From NCBI GenBank assembly GCA_902529105.1, contig CABZUW010000002.1:62001-126000 (forward strand): a stretch of 64,000 nucleotides of DNA, given 5' to 3'. Positions within the stretch are counted from its first letter, which is position 1. Each line of letters begins with the position of its first letter. This stretch comes from an uncultured Pelagibacteraceae bacterium. Its GTDB lineage: Bacteria; Pseudomonadota; Alphaproteobacteria; Pelagibacterales; Pelagibacteraceae. The notes below the pieces were generated by a model. The model did not search any database. It was not told where the DNA came from and saw nothing but the letters and a program-made list of their open reading frames with translations. The translations under genes were made by a program, and so were the position numbers. This document shows, one piece after another, positions 44,427 to 53,612 of the stretch.

Positions 44427-44537
44427 TTTTAAGTCCTTTGTGTCTACCAATTTCACCACGAGGGCATGAGTTATTTTCATGAATGTTTATGCGAATATTT
44501 ATAATTGAACAAGATGAATAAGTAAATTTTTTTTATT
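44427..44537. repeat. 111-bp direct repeat, copy 2, containing a tRNA-Leu 5'-half fragment (44427..44465)
   Basis: Matches the tRNA from its 5' end through the anticodon-loop sequence, then diverges. Confidence 0.95.
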
Positions 44538-44561
44538 CCCCTATGTTCAAGTCTATACAAA

Positions 44562-45011
44562 TTAATTAAGACCTTTATTTATTTTGTTAATTTCATCACT
44601 ATTGTTCCACTTATTAATATTTTCTATTTTACATTTTCCATTATAACCTGCAATTTTCTTTAATTTTTGTTCACGAATTGATGCAGGCCCTTTTAATAAA
44701 CATTTAATAAGTGTTGTACGATTTGCAGAAACATCTATTTGACCATTTGATATCTTGCCAGGTTTGTTATTATTTTGTATCTCGTCTTGAAAAAGACCAC
44801 AAACGACAAACCATCTTAAAATACCATCATCAGTTTTAATATTACTTGCACTGACTTCATCTAAGTCTACAGACCTGATGCAAACATTTACTTCATGATG
44901 TTCGTATTTTTTAAATATATCAAAAAAACCACCGAAATATAATACTAATGATATACATATAACTGGTATTAAAAATTGAGGATTAATAAAAAATAATAAA
45001 ATTTTTTTCAC
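44562..45011 (-). CDS. Hypothetical protein with N-terminal TM segment
   Basis: 149 aa ORF abutting the next gene (45012); hydrophobic FLIPVICISLVLYFGGFF. Confidence 0.6.
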   Translation of the reverse strand: MKKILLFFINPQFLIPVICISLVLYFGGFFDIFKKYEHHEVNVCIRSVDLDEVSASNIKTDDGILRWFVVCGLFQDEIQNNNKPGKISNGQIDVSANRTTLIKCLLKGPASIREQKLKKIAGYNGKCKIENINKWNNSDEINKINKGLN

Positions 45012-45644
45012 TTAAGAGTCTATATGGTTTATAAGTGGTAATAAAATTTTTTTTCCATTTGTTTCTAGTAATCCATAAGTAACACTTTGATTTTCACGTC
45101 CCATACTACCACCATCCCACCAAGTTATTTTCACTTTTTTTATAGTTTCAAATTTTATTTCTATATAGGGAGCTAAATCTTTTCCTTTATCTATCTTGTA
45201 TGTTTCTAAGACCTCATATCCAACTTCAGATCTGCCAAATTTATGCTCAATCCTGATTTTTGTTTCTGGTTTTATTCTCATACAATCATCAAGTTTTCTT
45301 GATAAAGAAATACCTTCTGGATATTCCTCCCAACCGTCTTTAATTGAATGATTTAAAGGAACTTCTTTGTTTAAATATTTTCCAATTTCTACGATGAAAT
45401 TTTGAAATCGTGGATCTCTCCAATGAGATGTATCTAATTTTTCTATATACTCATCAAAGAAAGCCTCATATCTATCACCAGAAGACCAAACATAGTCAAA
45501 ACATTCTGGCATTATAAATTTATCATCTACTTTCCAAGCAATATTATCATTCTCCTCGATAACAGTTCTTTTTATGTCTTCCTGCGTATAGGCATTTGAT
45601 TTGAAAACTAAAAACAGCAATAAAATAATAAGAAAGTTTTTCAT
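45012..45644 (-). CDS. Secreted hypothetical protein
   Basis: 210 aa with signal-peptide-like MKNFLIILLLFLVFKSNAYTQ. Confidence 0.65.
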   Translation of the reverse strand: MKNFLIILLLFLVFKSNAYTQEDIKRTVIEENDNIAWKVDDKFIMPECFDYVWSSGDRYEAFFDEYIEKLDTSHWRDPRFQNFIVEIGKYLNKEVPLNHSIKDGWEEYPEGISLSRKLDDCMRIKPETKIRIEHKFGRSEVGYEVLETYKIDKGKDLAPYIEIKFETIKKVKITWWDGGSMGRENQSVTYGLLETNGKKILLPLINHIDS

Positions 45645-45655
45645 AATTATAGTTG

Positions 45656-47788
45656 TTAAAACTTACTTACCACTTGTAATGTAGCTCCGTATTCTGGTAT
45701 TTGACTAAGCAATTTATAATTTGATCCTAATTTGATATTAAAACCACTTATATTTTTATTATAATTTAGTGAAGCATTATCATTTTTTAAAGCCATTACA
45801 AATTTAATATTTTCTGTTGGCACATAACCAGCTGAAAAAAAGATCTCATTTATGTATCCACTGCTCATAGCATGAAATCTTTCAAAATTAGCAATTAATG
45901 ACCATCCACTTTCATAAGTTACATCAAAACCATAACCTATTCTAAAATTTTGATGTGCTTCTTCATCAATATTAATTGAGAACATTGTGTTCGGGTCATT
46001 TACATAATAAAAATCTGCATCTGATGTAGGACTAAAATCAATTATATATTCAAATCTTCCGGAATGATTAATTATTCTATCTTCATAATGTCTAATTGTA
46101 TTGTCTAAAAGTAAACCAACAGTTCCAAAACCATTAATTATCTCATGTTTTTTAAATAATAAAGTATCTGATGTTGTTCCAAATTCGTTTTCTTCCTCAT
46201 ACTCATCCAACCTTGTATATCCTAAATCAAATTTGATGTTTGGGCTTAAATTGTAGTTTTCTTTATTAATTCTTTTGCCTAAGTTAATAGTTCCATAAAT
46301 TTGATTTCCATTTCTGCTACCTTTGAGAATAGTGCTGTTTTCTTCCCGCTTAGTATTAAGATCAATATGGCTTATTCCGATTATTGCATTCGTAAATAAA
46401 TGGGATTCTATTAATCTTGTTCCATACATAGATATACTGTATGTTTTTGCAAAAACACCGGATAAAGACGGAATTATATCTATATTCTCTGTTCCAAATT
46501 GGAATGCGTAACCGTGCATAAAATCTTTATTTTTTTTTCTATCTGCACCAATAACAAAACCAGATGTATGAATATTTCTAGAAAAAGAACCTGATTTAGC
46601 ATTAGTTTTACCGATTCCGATTCTTCCTTCATTCCATTTAAACCACTCATCATCATTTTGTCTTTTTTCTCGTTTTATATTAGGTTTAATTGTTTCAACT
46701 AATTTAGCTAATCTTTGATCTGAAAAACTAATTTGAGCTTGTAAATTATTTAACTCATCATAATTTTTATGACGTCTTAACCATTTTATACGTCGCATTA
46801 TTGGTAAAGTATTATGTAGAATAACTCGTTTTGAAAGTTCTACTTGTGAATCTATTAAAGCAACTACATTTTGATCTTGACTTGCATCTTCGCAACTTAT
46901 TGTAGTTGCACAAGAATGAGTGTACTCAAATATTTTATTATTACCTACACCACCATTGTCATTTGTTACATATAGTCTAGAGAAGGAGGATGTAAAAATA
47001 AAACCTCGCATATTAGTTATTCTATTACCTAAATCAAATGTGGTAGCAGATGACGACAATGTACTAACATCCCAAGCTGTACTTAAAGTAAACTTGTGCA
47101 TATCGTTACTACCATTACCAGCATAGTATAATTCTGTACCCTCATTACTAAATTGAATGTTTCTTGGATTATTATCAGTCGAGGTCAATGCTGCAGAATC
47201 TCTAACATGTGTAACATTTGATGTTGTTACATCCCATGGTGTTGACAAAGAATACTCTTTTATTTTTTCAAATTGATTTCCAGTTACGTACATTCTTGAC
47301 CCGTCTGGTTTAAAATCTAAACTTCTTAATTGATCCTCACCAGAAACATCATATTTTGCACTAAAGCTAATTGTTGAAACATCCCAAGCTGTTGAAAGGT
47401 CATACTGGTAAACTAGTGTACCTGTATTTTTTATAACGAACATTCGTGTGCCATCAGGTTTAAATTCAATCGCATGAGGTAAAAATGCAAATTCATCATC
47501 GTCTTCACCTGGCTCTGTTAATTGTGTGGTTGATATTAAGTTTGCAGTGTTAATGTCAAATGCAGTACTTAAACTATACTGGTCAATAAAACCTCTTCTA
47601 CCGGCATCATTATTACCCCCACCAGTGATTCTTCTTGTTATATACATTATTGTTCCATCTGGTTTAAAATTAATTCCCCTTACTCCATCTATATCGGATA
47701 AAGTAATTTTTTGTTTAAAATTTGGTATCGCGAAAACTTCTGTTATAAGTATGAAGCTAAAAAATATAAATAGAAATATTTTTTTCAT
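45656..47788 (-). CDS. Autotransporter-like protein, paralogue of 42117..44234
   Basis: Signal peptide, repeated FKPDGT(R)M(Y/F)V...LSTAWDVST units, conserved barrel ending PEYGATLQVVSKF. Confidence 0.8.
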   Translation of the reverse strand: MKKIFLFIFFSFILITEVFAIPNFKQKITLSDIDGVRGINFKPDGTIMYITRRITGGGNNDAGRRGFIDQYSLSTAFDINTANLISTTQLTEPGEDDDEFAFLPHAIEFKPDGTRMFVIKNTGTLVYQYDLSTAWDVSTISFSAKYDVSGEDQLRSLDFKPDGSRMYVTGNQFEKIKEYSLSTPWDVTTSNVTHVRDSAALTSTDNNPRNIQFSNEGTELYYAGNGSNDMHKFTLSTAWDVSTLSSSATTFDLGNRITNMRGFIFTSSFSRLYVTNDNGGVGNNKIFEYTHSCATTISCEDASQDQNVVALIDSQVELSKRVILHNTLPIMRRIKWLRRHKNYDELNNLQAQISFSDQRLAKLVETIKPNIKREKRQNDDEWFKWNEGRIGIGKTNAKSGSFSRNIHTSGFVIGADRKKNKDFMHGYAFQFGTENIDIIPSLSGVFAKTYSISMYGTRLIESHLFTNAIIGISHIDLNTKREENSTILKGSRNGNQIYGTINLGKRINKENYNLSPNIKFDLGYTRLDEYEEENEFGTTSDTLLFKKHEIINGFGTVGLLLDNTIRHYEDRIINHSGRFEYIIDFSPTSDADFYYVNDPNTMFSINIDEEAHQNFRIGYGFDVTYESGWSLIANFERFHAMSSGYINEIFFSAGYVPTENIKFVMALKNDNASLNYNKNISGFNIKLGSNYKLLSQIPEYGATLQVVSKF

Positions 47789-47918
47789 ATCAGATGTTCA
47801 ATTTTTTAAATTTTTAAATAAATTATATATAACTCACAATCTTTTTATAATCGCTTAAAAATCGGTTATTTTTCCTCAATTATTTAGTATTTTTTTGTTT
47901 TATATTCACGAATTCATA

Positions 47919-47945
47919 ATCTCAAGTTTAAATTTAAATTGAGAT
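47919..47945. repeat. Palindromic inverted repeat, possible terminator or regulatory site
   Basis: ATCTCAA-g-TTTAAATTTAAA-TTGAGAT. Confidence 0.4.
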
Positions 47946-48004
47946 AAACATAATAAATTGAATACCCGGGTAATTTTTTGTGTGTTTTTTAAAAACAATT
48001 TGTT

Positions 48005-48592
48005 TTAAATTTTTTTAACGAAATAGCTACAAGGATAGATATAGTTAGTTCTTTTTACTTCTTTAAATCTATTTTTCAAATATCTTTTTTTCACACTTTT
48101 TAGTTTTGAATTTACACATACAAAATATTTATCTATTTTATTTTTTTTGTAGTCTTTTTCCATTGCAATAAGAGCATTTTTTGTAAAAGGATAATTGTAA
48201 GTAGGAAGTTTAGCAATGGCTACAAATTCGGATTTTGGTAAGAGGATTTTATGCCTAACAACACTGAATAAAAAAAGTTTTATTAACACAATAATTTTTG
48301 ATGAAAAAAAATTTTTCAAGAAAAAAAAAGTTAAATAAATAAAATTTGTTCTAAAAAAGTAATCATTTACTTTATTTGTGTCATAAACCCAACAACAATA
48401 TCCTAAAATTTTTTTGTTATTTTTTTTACAATAAAATAAGCCATTTTTATTTACAGATTCATAGTATTTTTGTATAAATTCAATTCCTAATTTTGAAAAT
48501 ACACCTCTCATTAAATTGTAATGAATTTTAGACACATCAAGAATTTCAGAATAATTTAATTTTCCAATTTTAGTAATTATTTTTTTTGACAT
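48005..48592 (-). CDS. GNAT-like N-acetyltransferase
   Basis: Weak GNAT pattern (IHYNLMRGVFSKLGIEFIQKYYE...ILGYCCW...VAIAKLPTY); next to the sugar aminotransferase. Confidence 0.55.
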   Translation of the reverse strand: MSKKIITKIGKLNYSEILDVSKIHYNLMRGVFSKLGIEFIQKYYESVNKNGLFYCKKNNKKILGYCCWVYDTNKVNDYFFRTNFIYLTFFFLKNFFSSKIIVLIKLFLFSVVRHKILLPKSEFVAIAKLPTYNYPFTKNALIAMEKDYKKNKIDKYFVCVNSKLKSVKKRYLKNRFKEVKRTNYIYPCSYFVKKI

Positions 48593-48598
48593 ATATAT

Positions 48599-49705
48599 TT
48601 ATGATTTTCTTAAACTTAAAAGGCTTTTAACTATATATTTAATTTGAAAATTATTAATCCCGTTAAATAACGGAAGACAAATAACTTGCTTTGATAAATA
48701 GTCAGAATTTTTCAAATCTTTTGAATGAAATTTTTTAAAAATACTTAGCCTGTTAGTAGAGTAAAAACCATTTCTAGTTTCAATTTTCTTTTTAAGCATT
48801 TTTTTAATTATAATGTCTCTAGATCCATAGAATTTTTTATCTAGAACGATTGCCATTGTCCAGACCAGTGGCTTCACATTATGATTAAACTGTTGTAACT
48901 TAATACCTTTTTCATTTATCAATAACTTTTTGTATAAATTGTAACTTTTAACTCTACTCTTATAAATTTTATTGAAATTTTTTAATTGTGTATACCCAAT
49001 AGCTGCTTGCAAATTTGTTAAACGAAAATTATGCCCTGGAACTAGGTGCATATACCTTTTGGTTTTAATCCCGTGATTTCTATAAAGATTTAATAGATTT
49101 TTGAATTTATTCTTTTTTTTAGTAACAACAATTCCCCCTTCACCAGTTGTTACTGTTTTTGTAGCCTGAAAGCTAAAAGTTCCTATATCTGCTATTGTTC
49201 CAGAATTTTTATTATAATATTTTGAACCTAATGACTCAGCTGAGTCTTCTAAAACATTTATTTTTTTTGATTTTGCCAATTTTATAATTGGTTTTAGTTC
49301 GCAAACATTTCCATATGTATTAATTGCTACTATAAGCTTGGTTTTTTTTGTTATTTTTTTTTTTATCGAATTTACATCTATACAAAATGTATTCTGATCA
49401 ACATCTGCAAAAACAGGTTTTAAACCCATTTGCAAAGCTAAATTTGCTGCAGCCAGATAACCAAAACTTGGTATTATAATTTCATCACCTTTTTTTAAAT
49501 TTAGAGCTAAATAAACTAAATGTATTGCTGAAGTTCCGTTATTAACAGTTATAGCAAAATTTGATTTAATATATTTGCAAAATTCATTCTCAAATTTTTT
49601 TATATACAGTCCACCGGATATCCATGTTGAATTAAATGCATTGTTTAAGTGATATTTTTCATTACTTACAAAATATGCCTGCGACCATGGAATCAATTTT
49701 TTCAT
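48599..49705 (-). CDS. DegT/DnrJ/EryC1/StrS-family sugar aminotransferase
   Basis: TVNNGTSAIHLVYLALNLKKGDEIIIPSFGYLAAANLAL, EDSAESLGSKY, GTFSFQATKTVTTGEGGIVVT (PLP lysine). Confidence 0.92.
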   Translation of the reverse strand: MKKLIPWSQAYFVSNEKYHLNNAFNSTWISGGLYIKKFENEFCKYIKSNFAITVNNGTSAIHLVYLALNLKKGDEIIIPSFGYLAAANLALQMGLKPVFADVDQNTFCIDVNSIKKKITKKTKLIVAINTYGNVCELKPIIKLAKSKKINVLEDSAESLGSKYYNKNSGTIADIGTFSFQATKTVTTGEGGIVVTKKKNKFKNLLNLYRNHGIKTKRYMHLVPGHNFRLTNLQAAIGYTQLKNFNKIYKSRVKSYNLYKKLLINEKGIKLQQFNHNVKPLVWTMAIVLDKKFYGSRDIIIKKMLKKKIETRNGFYSTNRLSIFKKFHSKDLKNSDYLSKQVICLPLFNGINNFQIKYIVKSLLSLRKS

Positions 49706-49721
49706 TTGATCATTTAATATA

Positions 49722-50417
49722 TTAATTTTTAATAAATCTCAATTTAACAGCAGCAAAAAAATATTTAAACAACATAGCAAAAAAATTTGACTTAGATTTT
49801 CCATACAACCTTTGTTTATACAAGGCTGGAATTTCAATAATCTTACCGTTAGCCTTTCTTCCGAAGTATAACAATCTAAAAAAATATTCTCCATATCCGT
49901 AAAAAATTTTATCAAATTCTAATTTATATAAAAAATCTCTTTTTATTAAAAAAAAACCACCAAGATTATCATTAATTTTTGTGCTGAGTATAAATTTTAA
50001 CAACATATTATAATAATAACTCAATTTTCCATGCAGTTGATTTTCCATTGATCCACCATCAATATACCTTGATCCGCTAATAATTTCATATTTTGTCACT
50101 AATGAAATCATTTTATTAATTAACATTGGATCATGCGTAAAATCAGTATCCATAACAACTATTGAATGTCCTGAAGAGTTTTCTATACCTTCTCGGATAG
50201 AGTAAGCTAAGCCTCTATTATTTAATCTTAGTATTATTTTAATATTTTCTTTATTTTTAAAATTTTGTTCACAAAATTTATAAGTTCCATCAGGACTATT
50301 GTCATCTACAATGATGATTTCATAGGATAAATTTGTAAATAAATCCTCAATATTATTAACAAGTTTAAGAATATTATCTCTTTCATTATAGGTAGGTAAG
50401 ATAATAGATAAATCCAT
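49722..50417 (-). CDS. Family 2 glycosyltransferase, dolichyl/polyprenyl-phosphate mannosyltransferase-like
   Basis: LSIILPTYNERDNI, IIIVDDNSPDGT, VVMDTDFTHDP. Confidence 0.9.
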   Translation of the reverse strand: MDLSIILPTYNERDNILKLVNNIEDLFTNLSYEIIIVDDNSPDGTYKFCEQNFKNKENIKIILRLNNRGLAYSIREGIENSSGHSIVVMDTDFTHDPMLINKMISLVTKYEIISGSRYIDGGSMENQLHGKLSYYYNMLLKFILSTKINDNLGGFFLIKRDFLYKLEFDKIFYGYGEYFFRLLYFGRKANGKIIEIPALYKQRLYGKSKSNFFAMLFKYFFAAVKLRFIKN

Positions 50418-50418
50418 T

Positions 50419-51666
50419 TTATAACTTATTTAATAATACATAAATATTAATAATTTTTGCAATATAAAAAATAAATAAATAGCAGAATAAAATATTAATT
50501 TTGAACAAAATTTTATTTTTAAAAAAATTCTTTATAATTGTTGTGTCAAAAAGTAAAAATAAACAAATTAAAAATAATGGGTCGTACGTTTCCATGTAGA
50601 AGTATGAGTCTAACTCAAAAAGAATTAAAATTATTAACAATAAAAAATTACTAGTCTTTTTAATATTTAATATGACATTAGAAATATAAAATGATATTGC
50701 AAATACTAAACACATAAAAATATTTCCGGTAAAAAAATATTTTTGAGACATAAAGATTATGCCACCTCCATGGGATAAATCATAATTAAAGAAAAAATAA
50801 ACAATAAATGTTAATAAAATAGTCAATAATAGGTTGAGATAGTTTATTTTGTGATTTTTAACTAAATTTTTAAATTCAAATAAAATGAATGGAACTAAAA
50901 AAAAGATAAAAACACTATAGGCTAATGGAAAAGAATTGAACAGGTTAAATCTTTGTAATGAGCCATAAAAAAAATTTATTTTAAGAATAAAAACATAATG
51001 TATTGCAGGATATGCTAATAGCGCACTCACAATAATATATATAAAAAAATTTTTATAACCAAACTTTTTTAAAACTAACTCATAGAAAAAAAAAATTGAA
51101 AATAATGAGTAGTTTGGTCTAAAATATGAAGCTATTGCAACAAACAAAATATTACCAATTATAAAAAGATTTTTATCTTTTTCTGAATTTGAATTCTTGT
51201 ACAAAATATAAAAATATATAGAACAAAGAAAAAATAATATAGCTAAGTTTTCGTCACCTGGCCATATAGCTGTTGATCTAAAATAAGGCGAAATAAAAAA
51301 AAAACAGCTTATCAATAAAATAATTGATTTATCTAAATCTACTATTTTTTTTAGAGATAGATAAAAAATTATAGGTATCAATATTGAAATATTTAAAAAA
51401 ATAAATCTTCCGATTGTTTCATTGAAAGCTAATAAATATTTTAAAAAAATATAAAAAATTGGGGAATGAAATGCATTCGCATTTAGGAAGTTTTTTAAGG
51501 CATTCAAGGTATCACTTAAAAAAAAGTCTCTTACTTCTAAATGAAAATTATAATCATATTTAGCACCACCAGCAGTGTCTTCCCCGATTAGAAAGCCTAT
51601 AAATAAGGATAAATAAAATAAAATAAATATTAATATGCTGTATGTAGAAGATTTTGATAATTTCAT
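50419..51666 (-). CDS. Polytopic membrane protein, probable GT-C glycosyltransferase
   Basis: 415 aa with many TM segments; early acidic loop GEDTAGGAKYDYNFH; abuts the GT2 gene. Confidence 0.6.
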   Translation of the reverse strand: MKLSKSSTYSILIFILFYLSLFIGFLIGEDTAGGAKYDYNFHLEVRDFFLSDTLNALKNFLNANAFHSPIFYIFLKYLLAFNETIGRFIFLNISILIPIIFYLSLKKIVDLDKSIILLISCFFFISPYFRSTAIWPGDENLAILFFLCSIYFYILYKNSNSEKDKNLFIIGNILFVAIASYFRPNYSLFSIFFFYELVLKKFGYKNFFIYIIVSALLAYPAIHYVFILKINFFYGSLQRFNLFNSFPLAYSVFIFFLVPFILFEFKNLVKNHKINYLNLLLTILLTFIVYFFFNYDLSHGGGIIFMSQKYFFTGNIFMCLVFAISFYISNVILNIKKTSNFLLLIILILFELDSYFYMETYDPLFLICLFLLFDTTIIKNFFKNKILFKINILFCYLFIFYIAKIINIYVLLNKL

Positions 51667-51736
51667 CTTAAAATTTTTTTAATATTTAATATTTAATATC
51701 TAAATTAATTTCAATATATTCAAAAATAAAGATTGG

Positions 51737-52138
51737 TTAATTTCTTAAAACTTTTATCAAATATTCCATATCTAGCTTACAATCTTTATATCCTTGTTTA
51801 ATAGTTTTTAAATATCGCTCTCTTGGGTAAGTGAATGGAGATTTTTTTACCATTGTATAAGTCATAACTTTTTCATTATTATACATGAAATAATATTTTT
51901 TATATAAAATCGGAAAATCTTCATATAAATCTAATTTTTTTTCGTCACTTTTTGATATATTAAATAATGCTCCTGGGACTATAGAATTTTTTTTAGGTTC
52001 TATATCAGCAGCACGATAAATACTTCTAAAAGTTAGTTTGAAATTATTAAGTATTAATGTTGTAAGAAATTTACTATCTTTACATCTTTTTTTCATCTGA
52101 AAATGATTAAGATTACTTCCATATGCAAAATAAAGCAT
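51737..52138 (-). CDS. Gamma-glutamylcyclotransferase-like (AIG2/GGCT fold)
   Basis: LYFAYGSNLNHFQMKKRC; VPGALFNISKSDEKKLDLYED. Confidence 0.85.
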   Translation of the reverse strand: MLYFAYGSNLNHFQMKKRCKDSKFLTTLILNNFKLTFRSIYRAADIEPKKNSIVPGALFNISKSDEKKLDLYEDFPILYKKYYFMYNNEKVMTYTMVKKSPFTYPRERYLKTIKQGYKDCKLDMEYLIKVLRN

Positions 52139-52890
52139 TATTCTCTATTGACCACTTCTATTTTTTTTTCATTCACAAAATTCATAACTTCTGAGCTACA
52201 TTCCTTTATCAGTTTTTTATCGTCTGATCTTATAACAATCGATACACCAAGTTTGCCTGCTTGAAAAAATGGATAACTGCCAATTTCAACATTTTTATAT
52301 TTATTTTGTACTGCTGTTAAAGACTCAGCAATATGGCTTTCAAAAGTTCTTAAACTAATTGTTTGACTAATAATAGGATTTCCTCCAACTATTTTATTCT
52401 TTATTCCACCTAACATAGATTTTAGTATTGATGGTACGCCTGGCAAAACAAAAACATTTTCAATATAAAATCCTGGAGCTCCGCTAGTGGGGTTTAAAAT
52501 TAATTTTGCCCCTCTTGGCATCCATATCATTTTTTGTCTTCCATCATTAAATTCCCCAGGTTTATAATATGCTTCAAGAATCTTATAGCCTTCTTCATGT
52601 TTTTCATAAGGAACATTGAATGCCTTTGATACCGACTCTGAGGTTATATCATCATGGGTTGGACCAATACCTCCAGAAGTAAATACATAATTGTATTCTT
52701 TTCTTAATAAATTTACTGAGTTTATGATTGTGTTCTCTATATCCGGTATGACCCTTACCTCGCCCACTTTAACCCCCAAAGTATTTAACCAAGTGGCAAG
52801 GGTACTTGTGTTTGTGTCTTGTGTTCTACCAGATAAAATTTCATTACCAATTATCAGTATTGCGGCATTAGATTTTGAATTTTCAATCAT
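52138..52890 (-). CDS. CinA-like molybdopterin-binding domain protein
   Basis: AILIIGNEILSGRTQDTN, FTSGGIGPTHDDIT, VLPGVPSILKSML. Confidence 0.88.
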   Translation of the reverse strand: MIENSKSNAAILIIGNEILSGRTQDTNTSTLATWLNTLGVKVGEVRVIPDIENTIINSVNLLRKEYNYVFTSGGIGPTHDDITSESVSKAFNVPYEKHEEGYKILEAYYKPGEFNDGRQKMIWMPRGAKLILNPTSGAPGFYIENVFVLPGVPSILKSMLGGIKNKIVGGNPIISQTISLRTFESHIAESLTAVQNKYKNVEIGSYPFFQAGKLGVSIVIRSDDKKLIKECSSEVMNFVNEKKIEVVNRE

Positions 52891-52913
52891 TTTATATATA
52901 TTTATTTTTCTAT

Positions 52914-53612
52914 ATGAAATTTACCAAAGCATTAATTAAAGGCAAATTATTGAAAAGATATAAAAGGTTTTTTGTAGATGTTAAAGTAAATAAAGACATA
53001 ATAACAGCACACTGCCCTAATACTGGGTCTATGCTGGGTTTATTAGATAAAAATAATGATGCTTGGGTTTCAAAAAACGATGATCCTAAAAGAAAACTAA
53101 AGTATACTCTACAAATATTGAGAACTTCAAAAAATACAATTGGAGTAAATACACATCTCGCAAATAGACTAGTAAAAGAAGGTCTGCAAAATAATGCTAT
53201 TTTTGAGTTTACAAATTTAGATAAAATTAATTCAGAAGTATTTTATAATAAAGAAACTCGTTTTGACTTTCTTGTCGAAAAAAATAATACAAAATCTTTT
53301 ATTGAGGTCAAGAACGTTACGCTTATTCGCGATGGAAAAACGTCAGAGTTTCCTGACGCTGTAACTACTAGAGGTAGTAAACACATAAAAACTTTAATTG
53401 AGGCGCGTAAAAAAGGTTACGAATGTTATGTTTTATTTTTAGTACAAATAGAAGATTGTAAGTATTTTAAAATAGCAAATGACATAGATAAAGAATATTA
53501 TGAAAAATATAAAGAAGCTAAGAAATTAGGTGTTAAGTTTATTGGTTATAATTGTAAAATAGGGCCAAAAGAAATTAAAATAAACAAAAGTGTTAAAGTT
53601 CTAAATGAGTAA
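52914..53612 (+). CDS. sfsA: Sugar fermentation stimulation protein SfsA family
   Basis: HCPNTGSMLGLL, FIEVKNVTLIRDGKTSEFPDAVTTRGSKHIKTL; start taken as ATG 52914. Confidence 0.92.
   Translation: MKFTKALIKGKLLKRYKRFFVDVKVNKDIITAHCPNTGSMLGLLDKNNDAWVSKNDDPKRKLKYTLQILRTSKNTIGVNTHLANRLVKEGLQNNAIFEFTNLDKINSEVFYNKETRFDFLVEKNNTKSFIEVKNVTLIRDGKTSEFPDAVTTRGSKHIKTLIEARKKGYECYVLFLVQIEDCKYFKIANDIDKEYYEKYKEAKKLGVKFIGYNCKIGPKEIKINKSVKVLNE

Noticed and set aside
44427-44465. Second functional tRNA-Leu
   Set aside because: Only the 5' ~39 nt are present; the 3' half (variable arm, T-arm, acceptor) is missing, so it cannot fold as a tRNA.
42117-47788. CRISPR or tandem-repeat array in the propeller genes
   Set aside because: Repetition is at protein-blade level with diverged DNA; no uniform spacers or direct-repeat array.
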